NCBI GenBank assembly: GCA_963833585.1
Contig: CAWHYF010000001.1
Span: 248,001 to 312,000, forward strand
Direction: 5' to 3'
Length of the DNA stretch: 64,000 bases
From: Bog-756 sp963833585
GTDB lineage: Bacteria > Actinomycetota > Acidimicrobiia > Acidimicrobiales > RAAP-2
Part shown: positions 17,927-26,513 of the stretch, in pieces
Numbering within the stretch: the first letter of the stretch is position 1
How the letters are laid out: each line of letters opens with the position of its first letter
Notes under the pieces: model-generated
Seen by the model: the letters and a program-made list of their open reading frames with translations, nothing else
Databases searched by the model: none
What the model was told of the DNA's origin: nothing
Translations under genes and position numbers: made by a program

Positions 17927-18379
17927 TCACGGTCCAGGAGCGGTCAGATTCTGGAGGCGTACCTCGCCGTGCGCCAGGCGTCTACCCGAAGCGTCGGTCA
18001 CGTCGACCTGCCACAGCTGCTGCGTCCGGCCCTGGTTGAGCGCCGTGGCCTCGACCTGCACGCGACCCGAGGTGATCGAACGCAGGAAATGGGTGGTGTT
18101 GGTGAGTCCCACCGCCACCTGGCCGAGATCCGCGACGGCGCGGCTGGCGCCGATGCTGGCGGCACTCTCGACGGCCGTGGCGTAGACGCCACCGTGGACG
18201 ATTCCCCAAGGCGTGTGGTGCCGGCGGTCGAGATCGATGTGGCCGACCACCCGATCGGCGGCCACCGCCTCGACCACCAGCCCAGCGGCGTCCACGAAGG
18301 CACTGGGGTCCTGGAGCGAGGGGGCGCGGTTCGGCGTCCCCGGGACGGCGGCGATGGGATCCGTAGTGAGTTCTGTCAT
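17927..18379 (-). CDS. PaaI-type hotdog-fold acyl-CoA thioesterase
   Basis: A 150-residue hotdog-fold protein. The central helix and preceding turn carry the family motif HGGVYATAVESAAS, with the general-base region in HTPWGIVHGG, as in PaaI/YbgC-like acyl-CoA thioesterases that hydrolyse acyl or aryl-acetyl-CoA. ATG 18379 is well supported: a -35 TTGCCG and -10 TACAAT separated by 17 bp lie just upstream, with the start seven bases after the -10, so the mRNA is probably leaderless. It diverges from the MFS-MerR operon, whose operator lies about 80 bp away. Substrate unknown. Confidence 0.85.
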   Translation of the reverse strand: MTELTTDPIAAVPGTPNRAPSLQDPSAFVDAAGLVVEAVAADRVVGHIDLDRRHHTPWGIVHGGVYATAVESAASIGASRAVADLGQVAVGLTNTTHFLRSITSGRVQVEATALNQGRTQQLWQVDVTDASGRRLAHGEVRLQNLTAPGP

Positions 18380-18386
18380 ACAACTC

Positions 18387-18415
18387 ATTGTAGAGAGGGG
18401 TCGGTCTGCCGGCAA
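18387..18415 (-). promoter_or_regulatory. Sigma-70-type promoter of the thioesterase gene (leaderless)
   Basis: Read on the minus strand: -35 TTGCCG (18415-18410), 17-bp spacer, -10 TACAAT (18392-18387), then seven bases to the ATG at 18379. This is the clearest consensus promoter in the window. Confidence 0.75.
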
Positions 18416-18456
18416 GGCCAACCCGGCCGAGCTCGGCCGACCACCAGACTGGCACA

Positions 18457-18486
18457 TTGACGTTTACGTTAAGGTAGATTGACGTA
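18457..18486 (+). promoter_or_regulatory. MerR-type operator and extra half-site before the MFS operon
   Basis: TTGACGTTTACGTTAA (18457-18472) is palindromic except at one pair. A half-site TTGACGTA follows at 18479-18486, and TAGATT between them could serve as -10. Long, ACGT-centred palindromes of this type are bound by MerR-family proteins, and a MerR gene is second in the operon that starts at 18519. Autoregulation is inferred. Confidence 0.6.
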
Positions 18487-18518
18487 CCGGGGAGATCGAA
18501 CGAGCTGTTCTGGGAGCC

Positions 18519-20444
18519 ATGACCGTGCTTGACGGAGTGAAGGCGAGCGGGGCCCAACGTCCAAGGCGGGTTGACGGCACGTCCGCCGAACTACCGCCCA
18601 ACTACAAGTGGATCGCGCTGTTCATCTCCACGCTGGGCATGCTCATGGCCACCATCGACGGTTCTATCGTGCTCATCGCGCTGCCCGACATCTTTCGGGG
18701 CATCGGTCTCGACCCCCTCCAGCCGGGCAACACCTTCTACCTCCTCTGGATGATTCTGGGCTTCTTGGTCATCACCAGCGTCCTGGTGGTGAGCCTGGGC
18801 AGGATGGGGGACATCTACGGCCGGGTCCGGACCTACAACCTGGGCTTCGCCGTCTTCACCTTCTTCTCCCTCCTGTTGAGCATCACCTGGATGACCGGTC
18901 ACGCCGCCGGGGTCTGGCTGATCACGATGCGCATCTTCCAGGGGGTGGGGGCGGCGATGCTCATGGCCAACTCGTCGGCCATCCTGACCGACGTGTTCCC
19001 CAGCAACCAACGGGGGATGGCACTCGGGGTCAATCAGGCTGCGGCCTTCAGCGGTTCGTTCATCGGATTGGTGCTGGGCGGGTTGCTCGCTCCGATCAAC
19101 TGGCGGCTCATCTTTCTGGTGTCGGTGCCGATCGGCCTGTTCGCCACGGTGGTGGGCTATCTCAAACTGAGGGAGACCAGCCCTCGCCGACCGGCTCGCA
19201 TCGACTGGCCCGGCAACATCACCTTCGCCCTCGGTCTCATACTGGTCATGGTGGGTATCACGTACGGGATCGAACCCTACGGCCACCACACCATGGGGTG
19301 GACCAATCCCACCGTGATCACCTCACTCACCGTGGGTCTGGGGCTGTTACTGGCGTTCTGCATCATCGAGACCCGGGTGGAACAGCCCATGTTCCGCCTC
19401 CAGCTGTTCAAGATCCGGGCCTTCACCAGCGGCGTGTTGGCCAGCTTCCTCGCCGCCCTGAGCCGGGGCGGACTGATGTTCATGCTGATCATCTGGTTGC
19501 AGGGGATCTGGCTCCCCCTGCACGGCTACACGTTCAGCGTCACGCCGCTGTGGGCCGGAATCGCCATGCTCCCGCTGACGGCCGGACTGTTGATCGCCGG
19601 TCCGTTGTCGGGTGTGCTGTCCGACCGTTACGGGGCCCGCCCATTCGCCACGGGGGGAATGTTGGCCACCGCGGTGGGCCTGGCCCTGCTCGAATTCCTC
19701 CCGGTGGACTTCTCCTACGGGGTCTTCGCCGTCGTGCTCTTCTTCACCGGCATGGCCATGGCCTCCTTCGGCTCACCCAATCGGGCCGGCGTGATGAACA
19801 GCCTTCCCCCGCAGCACCGGGGGGCGGGCTCGGGGATGAACACGACATTCCAGAACTCGGCGCAGGTGCTCTCCATCGGGATCTTCTTCTCCCTGATGAT
19901 CGCCGGGCTCTCGTCGACCCTGTCGGGCAATCTGCTCCGCGGACTCCTGGCCCACGGGGTGCCCGCGGCAGCAGCGCAGGAAGCCGCCCACCTCCCTGCG
20001 GTGTCGACCCTCTTCGCCGCGTTCCTCGGTTACGACCCGGTCCAGCACCTGATCGGAGCCCACCAGCTCAGCCAACTGCCGGCGGTCCAGCAGCACGCCT
20101 TGACCGGGCGCAGCTTCTTCCCCGGGCTCATCAGCGCCCCCTTCCGGGCCGGGCTGCACGCCGCGCTGGACTTCGCCATCGTGGCCAGCCTGTTCGCGGC
20201 CGGTGCCTCGTGGTTGCGCGGGGGCCACTATGTCTATTGGAGTCGGAGTCGGAGTCGGAGTCCGAGCCCGATTCCGGTTCTGAGTCCGAGTCCGAGCAGG
20301 GCTCGATGGACGGCGGGACGGGAGAGGACGGATCGGGTATCGGCCGAGCGTTGGAGCCGATCGCGGGGAGCAACCCCGACGACCTGTCCGGGGCGGCCAT
20401 CGCCCAGGTCGACGCCGGATGATCATGAGGAACGCCACCACTGA
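18519..20444 (+). CDS. MFS drug exporter (DHA2/EmrB-QacA type), C-terminal frame break
   Basis: A 14-helix proton-driven exporter of the DHA2 family: first helix FISTLGMLMATIDGSIVLIALPDIF with its conserved Asp, then GRMGDIYGRVR between helices 2 and 3. The helices end near nt 20235. There the reading enters a (GAGTCG)n tract and continues as an odd Ser/Arg tail to 20444. In another frame the same DNA gives an acidic Ser-Glu tail ending ALEPIAGSNPDDLSG and a TGA at 20420-20422 that overlaps the next ATG (ATGA). The acidic tail is probably the true one and the break an indel at about 20225-20240. It is likely regulated by the MerR gene that follows. Confidence 0.9.
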   Translation: MTVLDGVKASGAQRPRRVDGTSAELPPNYKWIALFISTLGMLMATIDGSIVLIALPDIFRGIGLDPLQPGNTFYLLWMILGFLVITSVLVVSLGRMGDIYGRVRTYNLGFAVFTFFSLLLSITWMTGHAAGVWLITMRIFQGVGAAMLMANSSAILTDVFPSNQRGMALGVNQAAAFSGSFIGLVLGGLLAPINWRLIFLVSVPIGLFATVVGYLKLRETSPRRPARIDWPGNITFALGLILVMVGITYGIEPYGHHTMGWTNPTVITSLTVGLGLLLAFCIIETRVEQPMFRLQLFKIRAFTSGVLASFLAALSRGGLMFMLIIWLQGIWLPLHGYTFSVTPLWAGIAMLPLTAGLLIAGPLSGVLSDRYGARPFATGGMLATAVGLALLEFLPVDFSYGVFAVVLFFTGMAMASFGSPNRAGVMNSLPPQHRGAGSGMNTTFQNSAQVLSIGIFFSLMIAGLSSTLSGNLLRGLLAHGVPAAAAQEAAHLPAVSTLFAAFLGYDPVQHLIGAHQLSQLPAVQQHALTGRSFFPGLISAPFRAGLHAALDFAIVASLFAAGASWLRGGHYVYWSRSRSRSPSPIPVLSPSPSRARWTAGRERTDRVSAERWSRSRGATPTTCPGRPSPRSTPDDHEERHH

Positions 20445-20973
20445 ACCGGCGCCCATGACCCTTCGGATCGGGGAGGTGGCCAAGCTGACCGGACTCACGC
20501 CCCGGACCCTGCGCTACTGGGAGGAGCAGGGCCTGATCAGCCCCAGCGGCTACCGGGGCCGCGGGGAACGCCTCTATTCGTCGACGGACATGGCCCGGGT
20601 CACCCGGATCAAGGACCTCCAAGAGCTGCTGGGATTCTCACTGGCGGAGGTGCGCGTGGTGCTCGACACGGAGGACATCGAAGTCCTCGACCGGCTCCGG
20701 TCCGAGTACCGGTGGGGCGCCGCGTCACCTGACCACCGACGGGAGCTGCTCGATGAGGCCATCGCCGCCAACGAGAAGCTCCTCGAGCGCCTGGACACCA
20801 CGCTGGCCCGCATCGGTCGGTTCCGTGACGAGCGGGCGGCCAAGTCCATCCGACTGAAAGAGGTCCGAGGCGAGCTCGACACGGAGCCCGGGCCCGGGAC
20901 GGCCCGGGTCGCTCCGACAGTCGGGCCGCCAACCTCACCCCGAGATCAGGAGACAGGAGTTGACCATGAATGA
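20419..20973 (+). CDS. MerR-family transcriptional regulator
   Basis: A 184-residue MerR protein. The N-terminal winged helix (RIGEVAKLTGLTPRTLRYWEEQGLI, then the wing GYRGRGERLY) is followed by helices that form the dimer coiled coil (ELLDEAIAANEKLLERLDTTL) and a Pro-rich tail. The effector domain lacks a Cys metal site, so it is not a metal or SoxR-type sensor; an acyl or drug ligand is more likely. The start overlaps the end of the exporter in the acidic-tail frame, and the stop overlaps the next gene, so it sits inside one operon. It probably binds the palindrome at 18457-18472. Confidence 0.9.
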   Translation: MIMRNATTEPAPMTLRIGEVAKLTGLTPRTLRYWEEQGLISPSGYRGRGERLYSSTDMARVTRIKDLQELLGFSLAEVRVVLDTEDIEVLDRLRSEYRWGAASPDHRRELLDEAIAANEKLLERLDTTLARIGRFRDERAAKSIRLKEVRGELDTEPGPGTARVAPTVGPPTSPRDQETGVDHE

Positions 20974-21713
20974 CGCCATGCGCGCAGAGACGGTTCAGAT
21001 CAGCGGCCACGGCCAGGATGCCATCGAGGCCTACCTGGCCCAGCCGCTCGACCCCGCGCCCACCGGCGGTGTGGTGGTGATCCACCACATGCCCGGATAC
21101 GACGAGGGCACGAAGGAGATCACCCGCAAGTTCGCCGCCCACGGCTATCTGGCCATCTGTCCCGAACCTGTACAGCCGCGAGGCCCCTGGGGCCAGCCCG
21201 GACGACGCCGCCGCGGCGGCCCGGGCTCAAGGCGGAGTGCCCGACGAGCGGCTGGTCGGCGACGTGGACGGGGCCGCCTCCTACCTCCGTTCCTTCGGCT
21301 CCTCCAACGGCAACGTGGCCACTATCGGGTACTGCTCCGGCGGCCGTCAGTCGTTTCTGGCCGCCTGTAGTCTCGATCTCGACGCTGCCGTCGACTGCTA
21401 CGGGGCCTTCGTGATCGGACCTCGCCCCCGAGGGCTCGCCCCTCAAGGTGTCACCGCTGACCCTCTGGTGCCCGATCTGTCCTGCCCCCTTCTCGGTCTG
21501 TTCGGGGCCGAGGACCAGTACCCGTCCCCGGCCGAGGTGGACGAGCTCGAGAAGCTGCTGACCGACGCGGACAAGGAGTTCGAGTTCCACAGCTATGAGG
21601 GCGCCGGTCACGCCTTCTTCTCCACCGACCGGCCCAGCTACCGTCCTGAGGCGGCCAATGACGGGTGGCAGAAGATCTGGGCGTTCCTCGGCCGGCACCT
21701 GGCCAACCGCTGA
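20966..21713 (+). pseudogene. Dienelactone hydrolase-family protein with one frameshift
   Basis: The two frames together give an alpha/beta hydrolase of about 248 residues. The first part ends in FAAHGYLAICP. The second carries the nucleophile elbow GYCSGGR (Cys), the acid in FGAEDQYP and the His in EGAGHAFF, the catalytic triad of dienelactone hydrolases. The frame changes at about 21162-21166; dropping one G from CCCGAACC restores CP-NLYSREAP. An AGGAG site precedes ATG 20966; a TTG six bases upstream was rejected. It follows MerR with overlap and precedes a DUF6295-like gene. With the triad intact, a sequencing insertion is more likely than real loss. Confidence 0.85.
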
Positions 21714-21757
21714 CCGGTTTCGCCACCGAACCAACCCGGGAAAGGAACGGAGTTCGC

Positions 21758-22037
21758 ATGTGTACCTACCAGACGACTGCGGTGCCGATCGAGGGCAGCG
21801 GGAAGGGGGCTGAAGGCTGGTTCCCGGTGACCGACGCCACGGTCTACTTCGATCACCCGGTCCACGCCCGGAGCCGAGCACACCCTCAACGTCGACCTGA
21901 TCAATCCGTCCCGGGGGCCCGGTGCACGGGTGGCCATGGAACTCGACCCGGTGTCGGCCCGGAAGCTGGCCCGGAGCATCCTGGCGGTGCTGGACGCAGC
22001 CCCCGCCGGTCTGGTCGGCACCGGGACATCCGGCTGA
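21758..22037 (+). pseudogene. DUF6295-like small protein with one frameshift
   Basis: A short gene whose two halves are in different frames. The first 36 codons give MCTYQTTAVPIEGSGKG and DATVYFDHPVHA; after a +1 shift at about 21866-21876 it continues AEHTLNVDLINPSRG, MELDPVSARKLARSILAVL and ends at 22037. Total about 92 residues. From memory this matches DUF6295, a small actinobacterial family without known function. A GGAG site lies a few bases before the ATG. It is the last gene of the MFS-MerR-hydrolase operon and was probably intact in the organism. Confidence 0.7.
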
Positions 22038-22082
22038 AGCGGTGGTGCCTCTCCGCTCGAGGGGAGGGCCGTGCCGCGTGCG

Positions 22083-22875
22083 CTACTGCTGGGGCGGGGG
22101 AGCTTGGCCCTGAGGCGGTTCGGTCGGCGGCATCGGCGGCGGGGGAGCCTGACCGGCCGGCGGGTAGCCGGGCATCGGCGGTGGGGGGGCCTGACCGGCC
22201 GGCGGGTAGCCGGGCTGGGCCGGCGGAGGGTAGCCGGTTCCGGCCGGGGGGTAAGCAGGTTGGCCGGCCGGCGGGTAGCCGGGCTGGCCGGCCGGGGGTA
22301 GGTTGGCCGGCCGGAGGGTAACCGGGTTGGCCGCCGGGGGTAGGGCGACCGGCCGGGGGGTAGCCGGGCTGGGCCGGCGGGTAGCCCGTCCCGGCCGGGG
22401 GGTAGCCGCCACCAGCTCTCGCCAGACCGTCGGGCCCCGCCGGTCCCCGGTACTGGCTCTGCCCGAGCCACAAGATGTAGAAGAACACAACCGGAATGAG
22501 CACGAGCCCCACGGTGAAGGCGGCATCGTGGCCGAAGCTCTTGGAGAGATCGTTCAGGACGAAGATGTTGATGACCAGGAAGGCGATGCTGCCGAGGAAT
22601 CCGACGATGGGGATCGGGCTCAGGAGCAACAGGAGAAGGAACCACGCCCAGTTCTTCGGCCGCCCGGCGATCCGCAGGAGGACGATGTAGTTGTAGACGG
22701 GTACGAACGCCGACCAGGCCGGCTCTCCGTAGGCCCCGGCCTTCTTGTACGTGCCGTAGGCCCCGAGCGCGGTGACCACGTAGAAGATGACGATGATGAG
22801 GAAGAACACGAACAGGGCCGCGGCGGTCCCCGTGGAGTTGCTCGTGTAGTACGTGGTCGCCAGCAGGTGTCCCAT
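22083..22875 (-). CDS. DUF5684-like membrane protein with Pro/Gly/Tyr repeat tail, frameshift in tail
   Basis: The first 165 residues hold about four membrane helices around the motif WSAFVPVYNYIVLLRIAGRPKNW, typical of DUF5684-like proteins. A long cytoplasmic tail made of YPPAGQPG-type repeats follows. The frame of the first part loses the repeat sense near 22298-22304, while the adjacent frame continues it (YPPAGTGYPPPAQPGYPPAG, ending GQAPPPQQ at 22083); one inserted base explains this. Without correction the reading would run on to 21901 and overlap the gene ending at 22037. Function unknown. Start ATG 22875 follows a GGGGAA stretch. Confidence 0.8.
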
Positions 22876-23110
22876 CGGTTCCCCTTCGGACTCGTCGCAC
22901 CCGGATCGGGGTGCAGCACTATGCCTTTGTTAGCACCTGGCCCACGGCATCGGGTCGATGCCGCCAAGTCAGTTGTCGAGGCAACTGTTGACTACGCAAT
23001 CACCTTGGTCCGGGCCGGACCCCTGGGTATCGGCAGGACGCGACGCCGACCTTGAGCCGATCCGTGCCCTTCCTCCGGGACCGTCACAGCCCCTGGCTAG
23101 GGTCCTGTCG

Positions 23111-26100
23111 ATGATCCATCTCACCTCGGCGGGGTCGGCCCGCACGCTCGCCGCTCGGCTGGCCGGCGGAACTCGGGGACCGTCCCGCCGAGCCGATGAG
23201 CGAGGAGTGGTTGGCCGTTCCGTCGGAAGGGATGCGTCGGTGGTTGACCCTGGAGCTGGCCCGGCACCTCGGGGCCAGCGATGCAGGATCGGGCGACGGC
23301 ATCGCCGCCAACATCCGGCGGGCCTATCCCGGCGACCTGCGGGCGGCAGTGCTCGCTGCCTGGCATCCTCAAGGGACGGATCCGTGGAGCATCGACGGAA
23401 TGGTCTGGTCGATCTTCGACGTGGCCGGAGGGGAGCAGTCGGGTTCCCCACTCGAGCGGGACCCTGGACGTGGCCCCCGGTGCCTCGCGCTACGCCAAGG
23501 TGAGACGCATCGCCGACCGCTTCGACCGCTACCACCTCCATCGACCGGAGATGGTGTGCCGGTGGGCGCAGGGCGAGTCGGTCGACGGCTCCCTCCAGCC
23601 GATCGGCGACCACGCCGCCTGGCAGCCTCGGCTCTGGCGGGCGATCCGATCCCGGATCGGCAGCCCGAGTCCTCCCGAGGTCCTGGCCGTCACACTCGAC
23701 GAGGTGCGCCGTGGCCACCTCGGGCTCGACCTTCCCGATCGGCTCTTCCTGTTCGGATTCACCGTGTTGCCGGGTGCAGGGTTCCTCGATCTGGCCAAGG
23801 CGGTGGCGGACCAGCGAGAGGTCCACCTCTACCTCCTCGAGCCGTCCCGTGTCGACTCGGCTATCTGACCAGGGATCCCCCACGGCTGTTCGACGGCGCC
23901 GCCGCTCCCCGGGGAAACGACCGGGGCTCGGAGTTGGTCCGCCAGCCCCTGTTGCGGAGCTGGGGCCGTCTGTATCGCGAAACGGCCCTGCTGGTGGGCG
24001 AGGCCGGGAGGGACGTGAGGCACCTGCCCGAGCCGGAGCCGGAGCCGGACCGACCGACCACCCTGCTGACCCGCTTGCAGCACGACATCCGGGGCGATCG
24101 GACGCCCGGAGCGCAGGTCGCTCGATCGGTCGGACCGTTCGATCCAGTTCCACTCCTGTTACGGGCCCAACCCGGCAGGTCGAGGTGTTCCGCGATGCGC
24201 TGCTCCATCTCCTGTCCGAGCCGGGATCGGACTCTCACCGAGGACGACATCGTGGTGCTCTGTCCGGCCCTCGACCGATTCGCTCCGCTGGTCGAGGCGG
24301 CATGGGGCACGTCGGCGGGGGAGGACCCGAGGTGGTCGCCGGACCGGGGCGTGCTCGGACCGCCCTCGCTGCGGTACCGGATCGCCGACCAGTCCATCAG
24401 GAGCACCAACCCGGTGCTCGGCGCCCTGTCCGCCCTTCTGGCTTTGGTGGGCGGACGCTTCGAGGCCGTGGCCGTCGTCGACTTCCTGTCCCTAGGGCCG
24501 GTCAGGGAGCGGTACGGATTCGACGACGACGACCTGGCCACCATCACCGAGTGGGCGCGGGAGACCAACGTGCGCTGGGGGCTCGATGCCGAGCAGCGTG
24601 AGCCCTTCGGGGTGCCCGCGACCCTGGTCGCCAATACGTGGCGGGCCGCGCTCGACCGCGTCCTCGTCGGCTCAGCCGTGTTCGACGCCGACCTGGCGAT
24701 GGCGGTCGGGGAGGTGGCTCCCTACGGCGTCGAGGGTGGCGACGTGGACACCGCGGGAGGGCTGGCCGAGGTCGTCTGGCACCTGGCCGACCTCTGCGTC
24801 GAGGCCACTTCGCCCCGTCCGCTGGTCGAGTGGATGCGGGTGCTCCGCCGGGAGTGCGACGCCCTGTTCGCCACCGACCGGGACGGCGAGTGGCAGATCG
24901 AAGGACTGCACCGGCTCTTCGCGGACCTGCTCGAGTCAACCGGTGAGGACGACGTCGCCGCGGTCACTCCGCTCACCTTCCTCGACCTCCGTCGGATGAT
25001 CGAAGGCCGCCTCGACGGCATGCCCGGTCGACCAGACTTCTTCCGCGGTGGGATCACGGTGACATCGATGACCCCGCTCCGGTGGCTCCCCTTCCGCGTC
25101 GTGTGCCTCCTCGGTATGGACCAGTCAGCCTTCGGGTCGACGGTGGCGTCCGCCGACGACCTGATCAGTCTGGATCCCCACCTCGGGGACCGCGACCCCC
25201 GCGTCGAGGACCGGGCTGCGCTCCTGGAGGCGGTGCTGGCTGCCGGGGACAATCTCCTGGTGTTCCGTGACGGGCACGACGTGCGAACCAATCAGGACGT
25301 TCCCCGGGCGGTGGTCACCGCCGAGCTGTTCGAAGCCGTCTGCGCCCTGGCCGACACGGACGTCAGGGGTGACGTCGAGCGGCACCTGGAGATCGAGCAT
25401 CCCCGCCAGGGGTTCGACGAGCGATGCTTCCTCCCTGACGGACTGGTGGAGGGTCGGATATGGGGATTCGACACCTCTGGCATGGAGGGGGCGAGAGCGC
25501 GTCGGCTGCGCTCCGGGGTCGGCGTCCCGTTCCTGTCCGGGCCGCTTTCCCCCCCACCGGACCGCGGTGACGTGGTCGACCTCGACGACCTTCGAGCCTT
25601 CTTCTCCAATCCGGCTCTCTTCTTCCTCACCCGTCGGCTCGAAGCCCGCCTTCCCCGGCCCACCGAGCAGCTCTCCACCGTGCTGCCCGTCGCCGTCTCG
25701 CCCCTCGAACGGTACCGGGCCGGCGATCGTCTGCTGAAGGTGCGGCTGGCCGGTGGCACCGCCGTCGAGTGGGCCAGGGTGGAGCGGGCATCCGGCACCC
25801 TGCCGCCCGGCCTCCTGGAGCGGGACATGGTGGACGACCTGGATGCCATCGTCGAGGAGCTGCTGGCCACGACGGTCCGCTACGGGATGGGTCCGGTTCC
25901 CGCCGAGGCCTTGGACGTGGAGGTGGACCTGGCAGACGGTACCCGGGTGGTCGGTACGGTGGCAGCCCATCTCGGTGGCGAGCGCCCCGGACCGGGCCGT
26001 ATCCAATTCTCCAAGGTCCGCCCGAGACACCGGGTGGCGGCCTGGCTCGACCTGCTCATGGTCTCCGGCTCCGACCCGTCGCGGCTGTGGCGGTCGGTCC

Positions 26101-26513
26101 TCATCGGCCAGGCCGCCTCGGGCCGGGAGGCGGTCGACCACGGCGAGCTCGTGGCCCGGGTGGGTCCTGAAGGGCAGCAGGAGGAGGCCAAGAAGGGGTT
26201 GGCCGTGGCGGTGGACTGCTTCAGGCGGGGCTGGCTCGAGCCGGTGCCGCTGTTTCCAACCGTCTCGCACCAGCTGGCCACCGGTGCCGCGGCCCGGACG
26301 CAGTGGTCGGACAGCCGTGGCTTCGGCGACGGCGAGGACGAGTCGGTGAGGTTGGTCTTCGATTCGGCCAGCTACACGGAGATCATGGCCCTCGAAGCAC
26401 GGCCCGGCGACCCGCCGGGAACCGGGCCGCGGGCATCCAGGTTCGCCTCCTACCTGTGGGACGCGATCGAGCGATCCAGCGAACTGCGCCGACGCGACGA
26501 GCCCACATCGTGA
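23111..26513 (+). pseudogene. recC: Exodeoxyribonuclease V gamma chain RecC, frame broken about six times
   Basis: RecC is the Chi-recognising, inactive helicase-like subunit of RecBCD. The N terminus is in pieces: MIHLTSAGSARTLAARLAG (from 23111), EEWLAVPSEGMRRWLTLELA in a second frame, YAKVRRIADRFDRYHLHRPEM in a third. The GPTRQVEVFRDALLHLL block sits near 24163-24215. Breaks fall at about 23168, 23450, 23860, 24140, 24169 and 24233. From 24234 on, 2.3 kb is read without interruption to the stop. Most breaks behave as +1 insertions. The stop overlaps the recB start (GTGA). Since recB and recD are intact, a damaged sequence is more plausible than a dead gene. Confidence 0.85.

Noticed and set aside
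20960..20965. TTG as start of the dienelactone hydrolase
   Set aside because: The AGGAG site is correctly spaced for the ATG at 20966 and too close to the TTG.
22090..22420. Short spaced repeats, possible CRISPR array
   Set aside because: Units are contiguous, imperfect and encode a YPPAG protein repeat; there are no unique spacers and no cas genes.
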